Source: Saccharothrix tamanrassetensis (GTDB lineage: Bacteria > Actinomycetota > Actinomycetes > Mycobacteriales > Pseudonocardiaceae). From it: a stretch of DNA of 64,000 nucleotides. Location of the stretch: positions 310,001 to 374,000 of the forward strand of contig NZ_JACHJN010000003.1 of NCBI RefSeq assembly GCF_014203665.1. The letters run 5' to 3'. This document shows, one piece after another, positions 60,049 to 64,000 of this stretch. The number at the start of each line of letters is the position of its first letter. Position 1 is the stretch's first letter. A program made the position numbers and the translations under genes. Below the pieces are notes generated by a model, which did no database searches, had not been told where the DNA came from, and was given only the letters and a program-made list of their open reading frames with translations.

Positions 60049-60909
60049 GTGGACGTCGTCGCCCTGCACGGGTTCCTCGCCCAGGCCGGCCGGTCGTGGG
60101 AGTCGGTGACCGCGGTCGACGCCTCGGTGCACGGCCTGCGACACGCGCTGAACGTGTGCCGCGCCCGTCCCGCCGTGGCGGTGGCCGGTGCCGATCCCGC
60201 CGAACTGGCGCGCGGGCTGGCCGGCTGGCGGCGCACGCTCACCGTGGCCGACGAGTCCGGTCTGTCCACCGTGGACCCGGCGGACGCCGTCGTGCGGCGG
60301 TGGGTCTCGCCCGGTTTCGTGCTGTGCGTGGCGGACGGCGGTCGGACGGCGGACGGCGGTCGGGTGCCGGCGGTGGACGGCTGGGCGTTGCCGGACGACG
60401 ACTTCGCCCACCGCGACGGCATGGTGGCGACCGCCGAGGTGCGCGCCCTCGCGCTGTCCCGCCTGGCACCCCGTCCCGGAGTGCTGGTGTGGGACGTCGG
60501 CGCGGGCCCCGGCTCGATCGGCGTGGAGTGCGCGCGGTTGGGAGCGGCGGTCGTCGCGGTGGAGCAGGACCCGGTGCAGTGCGTGCGGATCATCGCCAAC
60601 GCCTCGGCGCACGGCGTGGACGTCCGCGTGGTCGAGTCGCCGTTGGGCGAAGCCTCCGACCTCCCCCGTCCCGACGCCGTCTTCGTGGGCGGTGGCGGTC
60701 CGGACGTGGTCCGGCAGTGCGCGCGCGTCGGCGCGGCGCGGATCGTCGTGGCCACCCCGGACCTGGAGCGCGTGGTGCCCGCACGGGACGCTTTGCTGGA
60801 AGCCGCCTACGAGGTCGAGGGCAGCCAGCTGTCGGCGGCCCGGCTCACCGGCGGCACGCTGCTCGCGGTGAACCCCGTGACGGTGCTGTGGGGTGCGAAG
60901 AAGTCGTGA
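60049..60909 (+). CDS. CobL-like precorrin-6Y methyltransferase with truncated CbiE half
   Basis: Protein of 286 residues. The C-terminal half is a CbiT-type methyltransferase with LVWDVGAGPGSIGVECARLGAAVVAVEQDP and IIANASAHG. It would do the C15 methylation/decarboxylation. The N-terminal 115 residues begin VVALHGFLAQAG, which matches the middle of the CbiE domain. The SAM-binding GxGPG start of CbiE is missing, so C5 methylation cannot be expected from this protein. Full CobL is about 400 residues. The start is GTG, 2 bases after cobM. Confidence 0.85.
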   Translation: MDVVALHGFLAQAGRSWESVTAVDASVHGLRHALNVCRARPAVAVAGADPAELARGLAGWRRTLTVADESGLSTVDPADAVVRRWVSPGFVLCVADGGRTADGGRVPAVDGWALPDDDFAHRDGMVATAEVRALALSRLAPRPGVLVWDVGAGPGSIGVECARLGAAVVAVEQDPVQCVRIIANASAHGVDVRVVESPLGEASDLPRPDAVFVGGGGPDVVRQCARVGAARIVVATPDLERVVPARDALLEAAYEVEGSQLSAARLTGGTLLAVNPVTVLWGAKKS

Positions 60910-60925
60910 TGCGGAGGGCGTGGGC

Positions 60926-62179
60926 GTGATCGGGTTGTTCGCCGCCGGCGAGCGCGGGCGGCGGGCGGCCGTCGAACTGGCGGGTTTCCTGGGTCCGGAC
61001 GCGGTGGTCCCCGACGGGCCCGTCGGCCCCGCCCTGCGCCGCCTCTGGCCGCGCCTGGGCTCGGCGGTGTTCTTCCTAGGCACCGACGCGACCGTCCGCC
61101 TGGTGGCGCCCCTGCTGCGGGACGAGCGCTCCGATCCCGGCGTGGTGTGCGTGGACGGCGGCTTCGCGGTGTCGCTGCTCGGTGAGGGCGACGCGCTGGC
61201 GGGGAGGATCTCCGAGCTGCTGGGCACCACCCCGGTGGTCACGTCCTCCACGGTCACCTCGCCCTTGGACGAACTGGTCGAGCTGCTCGACGTGACCGTG
61301 GAGGGCGATCTCCCGGCGTGCGGCAACGCGGTCCGCAACGGCGAACCGGTACTGCTGTCGAACCCCTTGGGCTTCCCGCTGCCCGCGCTGCCGGACAACG
61401 TGGGGGCGCACGGCGACGAGGCCGGTTGGACCGTGCTCCTGGACGACCGCATCCCCGCCGGCCCGCCGCGGGAGAACCTGGTCCGGCTGGTGCCGCGCAC
61501 GCTGGTCGTCGGCGTGGGCTCCAGCACCGGCGTCTCCGCGTCGGCGGTGTCGGAAGCGTTGGCGGAACTGGAAGTGCGCGGCCTGGACCTGCGCGCCGTC
61601 CGCGCCTTCGCGACGCTGGACCGCAAGGTCGCCGAACAGGGCATCGCCGACGCCCTGGACGACTGGGGTTTCTGGCACGACTCCACCACCGCGCCGCTGC
61701 TGTCGTACTCGGGGGAGGAACTCGCGGTCATCCCGGTGCCCAACCCGGCGGACCTGGCGATCGGCATCCCGAGCGTGGCCGAGGCGGCGGCGTTGCGCGG
61801 GGCGATGGAACTGTCCGGCGGCGGCCGGGTGGAGATGGCGGTGGAGAAGGTGAAGGGCGCCGACGTCACGGTCGCGGCGGCCCGCGTGCTGCCCCGCGGC
61901 CGGCTCGCGTTGATCGGGCTGGGTCCGGGCGGTGCCGACGAACGCACCCCGCGCGCCGAGGCCGAACTGCGCCGGGCGTCCGTGGTCGTCGGGACCGACG
62001 AGTGCGTGGCCCAGGTCCGCCACCTGCTCAGGCCCGGTACCGAGGTGCGGGCGGACGGGGCGGTGCCGCTGGCCGAGTCCGGCGCGGCGGTGGCGTTCGT
62101 GGGCAGGGACGCCGGGCCGACCCTCCCCGGCCCGGTGCGAGCCGAGGTGGTCCGGGTGACCGGCGTCGCCGGCGGGTGA
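60926..62179 (+). CDS. cbiG: CbiG-type cobalamin protein with partial CobJ domain at its C-terminus
   Basis: Protein of 417 residues. Residues 1-310 are CbiG-like: VFFLGTDATVRLVAPLLRDERSDPGVVCVDGGF, VTSPLDELVELL, VGVGSSTGVSASAVSEAL and FWHDSTTAPLLSYSGEELA. From about 325 there is RLALIGLGPGGADERTPRAEAELRRASVVVG, the start of a CobJ precorrin-3B C17-methyltransferase. It stops after about 90 residues, before the PGVTA and C-terminal motifs. The usual actinobacterial fusion is much longer. GGAGGG lies before the GTG. It is the last gene of the operon. Confidence 0.87.
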   Translation: MIGLFAAGERGRRAAVELAGFLGPDAVVPDGPVGPALRRLWPRLGSAVFFLGTDATVRLVAPLLRDERSDPGVVCVDGGFAVSLLGEGDALAGRISELLGTTPVVTSSTVTSPLDELVELLDVTVEGDLPACGNAVRNGEPVLLSNPLGFPLPALPDNVGAHGDEAGWTVLLDDRIPAGPPRENLVRLVPRTLVVGVGSSTGVSASAVSEALAELEVRGLDLRAVRAFATLDRKVAEQGIADALDDWGFWHDSTTAPLLSYSGEELAVIPVPNPADLAIGIPSVAEAAALRGAMELSGGGRVEMAVEKVKGADVTVAAARVLPRGRLALIGLGPGGADERTPRAEAELRRASVVVGTDECVAQVRHLLRPGTEVRADGAVPLAESGAAVAFVGRDAGPTLPGPVRAEVVRVTGVAGG

Positions 62180-62450
62180 GGCCGGCGCGGTCGGGTCCAC
62201 GCGGCACAGCCGCTTCGGGCGATGACGGTGCGGAGGACGAGGACCCCCGGCCGTCGACGTGCCGCCCTGGGGCCGGTGCAACGTTTCGCCTTCTACCGCT
62301 GGAATATGGCGTGGTTTGTTGCGCGTGTCGTGCTGTGAACGCAACTCGTCAACTGTGAATCCGGGTTTGGTGCTTGTCGGGTATGAAGTTTTGGTCCTAG
62401 CTGGGAGGACGCCGCCTTTCACCACCCTGCCCGGAAGGATCGAGCGCACC

Positions 62451-63230
62451 ATGGCGAAAACCCTGCATCGCCTGATCACCGCTCTGGCCACGGCTGTCGC
62501 CGCGGTCGGGTTGCTCACCGTCGCACCGGCCACCGCCGACGTCTCGCCGTACATCGTCGGCGGCACCCGTGCCTCCATCGGCCAGTACCCGTGGACCGTC
62601 TACCTCGCCTCGTCCAGCGGCGGGCAGTTCTGCGGTGGCACGTTGGTGTCCGGCAACAAGGTCGTCACCGCCGCGCACTGCACGAGCGGCCGTTCGCCGT
62701 CGTCCACCCGGGTCGTCTGGGGCCGGGAGGACAAGCAGAGCACGGCCGGCGTCGTCGCCTCGGTCACCAGGATCTGGATCCACCCGAGCTACCGGTCGGC
62801 GACGTCCGGCTACGACGTCTCCGTGCTGACGCTGGACCGCAACATCTCCTCGTCGTACCTGCCGCTGGCCACCCCGTCCGACACCAGCCTGTACGCGGCC
62901 GGCACGAACGCCACCATCCTCGGCTGGGGCACCACGTCCTCCGGCGGTTCGGCGTCCCGCTACCTGCTGAAGGCGACCGTCCCGGTCACCTCGGACGCGA
63001 CGTGCAGGCAGGCGTACCCGCAGTACAGCAACACGTCCATGGTGTGCGCCGGCTACCCGCAGGGCGGCACGGACACCTGCCAGGGTGACTCCGGCGGCCC
63101 GCTCGTGGCCGGCGGCAAGCTGATCGGTGCCACGTCCTGGGGTCGTGGCTGCGCTTCGGCCGGCTACCCCGGCGTGTACGCGCGGATCGCGTCCTACCAC
63201 TCGGTGCTGACGCAGCAGATCAACTCCTGA
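62451..63230 (+). CDS. Secreted trypsin-like serine protease (S1A), paralog 4
   Basis: Extracellular protease of 259 residues. The signal peptide LITALATAVAAVGLLTVAPATA is followed by DVSPYIVGGT, a short propeptide and activation site. The triad is in VTAAHC, GYDVSVL and DTCQGDSGGP with the trypsin-type S1 Asp. It is most like paralog 1 (shared GREDK and QFCGGTLV). The 271-bp region upstream is relatively AT-rich and should hold the promoter. A strong terminator follows. Confidence 0.95.
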   Translation: MAKTLHRLITALATAVAAVGLLTVAPATADVSPYIVGGTRASIGQYPWTVYLASSSGGQFCGGTLVSGNKVVTAAHCTSGRSPSSTRVVWGREDKQSTAGVVASVTRIWIHPSYRSATSGYDVSVLTLDRNISSSYLPLATPSDTSLYAAGTNATILGWGTTSSGGSASRYLLKATVPVTSDATCRQAYPQYSNTSMVCAGYPQGGTDTCQGDSGGPLVAGGKLIGATSWGRGCASAGYPGVYARIASYHSVLTQQINS

Positions 63231-63237
63231 GTCGCGC

Positions 63238-63283
63238 GCGCCGTGCCCACTTCCGGGTGGTCCACCGGGCGTGGGCACGGCGC
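63238..63283 (+). terminator. Stem-loop after the fourth protease gene
   Basis: GCGCCGTGCCCAC and GTGGGCACGGCGC form a perfect 13-bp stem with a 20-base loop, starting 8 bases after the stop. Confidence 0.8.
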
Positions 63284-63302
63284 TCGTGTTCCGATCGTCG
63301 GC

Positions 63303-63590
63303 ATGGTGAACAGGATTCTGGCCGCTCTGTTGTTCCTGCTCGCGGTCCCGGCCACCGCGCTGGCCTCGTCCGGGCTGCACGACTGCGGCACGTCGGTGCA
63401 GGACCGGGTCGGCAACGGCTGGTGCCACGGCAGCGGCACGTTCCGGCTCGTCGTGTCGTGCGAGGACGGGCGGACCGCGCGCAGCCCGTGGATCTCGGTC
63501 GCCGGGGGCAAGGGCATGCTGGGCGTCAGCTGCCACTCGCGGGCGACCGGCGCGGTGATCGAGAAGGCGCCGGGTAACGTGCGCCCATGA
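63303..63590 (+). CDS. Small secreted protein
   Basis: Protein of 95 residues. The signal peptide [16 protein letters not shown] precedes about 70 mature residues with four cysteines (HDCG, GWCH, VSCEDG, VSCHS), which could make two disulfides. I do not recognise the family. The stop overlaps the ATG of the PIG-L gene in ATGA, so the two are translationally coupled. Confidence 0.65.
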   Translation: MVNRILAALLFLLAVPATALASSGLHDCGTSVQDRVGNGWCHGSGTFRLVVSCEDGRTARSPWISVAGGKGMLGVSCHSRATGAVIEKAPGNVRP

Positions 63591-64000
63591 CCGATCTCCT
63601 GCCGCTGCCCGAGGACTGGGACCGGGCGCTCGCCGTGGTGGCCCACCCCGACGACCTGGAGTACGGGGCGGCCGGCGCGGTCGCCCGGTGGACGCGGCAG
63701 GGCAGGTCGGTGTCCTACCTGCTGGCCACCAGGGGCGAGGCGGGCATCGACTCGCTGCCGCCGGAGGAAGCCGGGCCGTTGCGGGTCCGCGAGCAGGTGG
63801 CGGGTGCCGCCGTGGTCGGCGTGACCGAGGTCGAGTTCCTGGACCACGCAGACGGCGTGATCGAGTACGGGCTGCCGTTGCGGCGGGACGTCGCCGCGGC
63901 GATCCGGCGGCACCGGCCGGAGCTGGTGATCACCGGCAACCACCACCCGACGTTCCCCGGCGGGTTCCCGAACATGGCCGACCACCGGGTGGTCGGGCAG
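63587..64000 (+). CDS. PIG-L-family deacetylase (3' partial)
   Basis: Zinc-dependent amidohydrolase; the first 138 residues are visible and the frame runs off the window. [14 protein letters not shown] is the zinc motif HPDD, and [12 protein letters not shown] and MADHRVVGQ carry the further ligand His. The family includes MshB and Mca of mycothiol metabolism and GlcNAc deacetylases; this member cannot be assigned. The ATG overlaps the stop of the small secreted protein. Confidence 0.88.
   Translation, partial: MTDLLPLPEDWDRALAVVAHPDDLEYGAAGAVARWTRQGRSVSYLLATRGEAGIDSLPPEEAGPLRVREQVAGAAVVGVTEVEFLDHADGVIEYGLPLRRDVAAAIRRHRPELVITGNHHPTFPGGFPNMADHRVVGQ

Noticed and set aside
60049-60909. Calling this gene full cobL
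   Set aside because: The protein is over 100 residues short and lacks the GxGPG motif of the CbiE half, so only the CbiT activity is supported.

Overview
The window is chromosomal DNA of a high-GC actinobacterium. A mycothione reductase points to mycothiol metabolism. The order rlmN, DUF2631 protein, dxr, site-2 protease, ispG, GNAT, penicillin-binding protein and map parallels the Mycobacterium tuberculosis Rv2880c-Rv2861c neighbourhood, interrupted here by insertions. Codon usage, the many GTG/TTG starts and the mixture of secreted proteases, P450 and eukaryote-like kinase suggest Pseudonocardiales (Saccharothrix/Actinosynnema/Lentzea-like); the genus is inference. I see no tRNA, rRNA, CRISPR array, insertion sequence or prophage.

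Layout. 1-3.8 kb: the end of rlmN, a carbonic anhydrase/PP2C phosphatase pair, and a membrane Ser/Thr kinase with a Cys-rich outer domain. 4-8.3 kb: a DUF2631 protein and a complete polyamine-type ABC importer (ATPase, binding protein, two permeases). 8.3-10.6 kb: a NarL-type two-component system whose kinase has an extra C-terminal outer domain. 11-18.9 kb: the conserved isoprenoid (dxr, ispG), membrane-protease, cell-wall (PBP) and methionine aminopeptidase block. 18.9-31 kb: cobyric acid synthase, a pentapeptide protein/STAND ATPase pair, transporters with regulators, mycothione reductase and a PEBP protein. 31-45.8 kb: a polysaccharide deacetylase, an unusual membrane-anchored phosphate-binding-like protein, Lon under an HspR-type operator, an orphan immunity-like gene, three methyltransferases, a patatin with membrane segments, and two regulators with clear palindromic operators. 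45.8-54.4 kb: hydrolases, an M48 protease, three trypsin-like proteases, a LysE exporter, BioF and a P450. 54.7-62.2 kb: a B12-riboswitch-led cobalamin operon (chelatase, cobO, cobB, cobM, CbiT-type methyltransferase, cbiG). 62.4-64 kb: a fourth trypsin-like protease, a small secreted protein and the start of a PIG-L deacetylase.

The most interesting unexplained structure is a family of three large imperfect palindromes (10761-10906, 28631-28757, 28915-29045). They share outer arms and two conserved internal mini-hairpins, but each has its own perfectly paired core stem, so pairing is kept while sequence changes. Two copies also carry the same flanking boxes. Both loci lie between convergent genes. 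Other points worth following are the 13-bp inverted repeat over the mtr start, the tandem TetR operators at 39.8 kb, the eroded domains in the cobalamin operon, and the P450 divergent from bioF.
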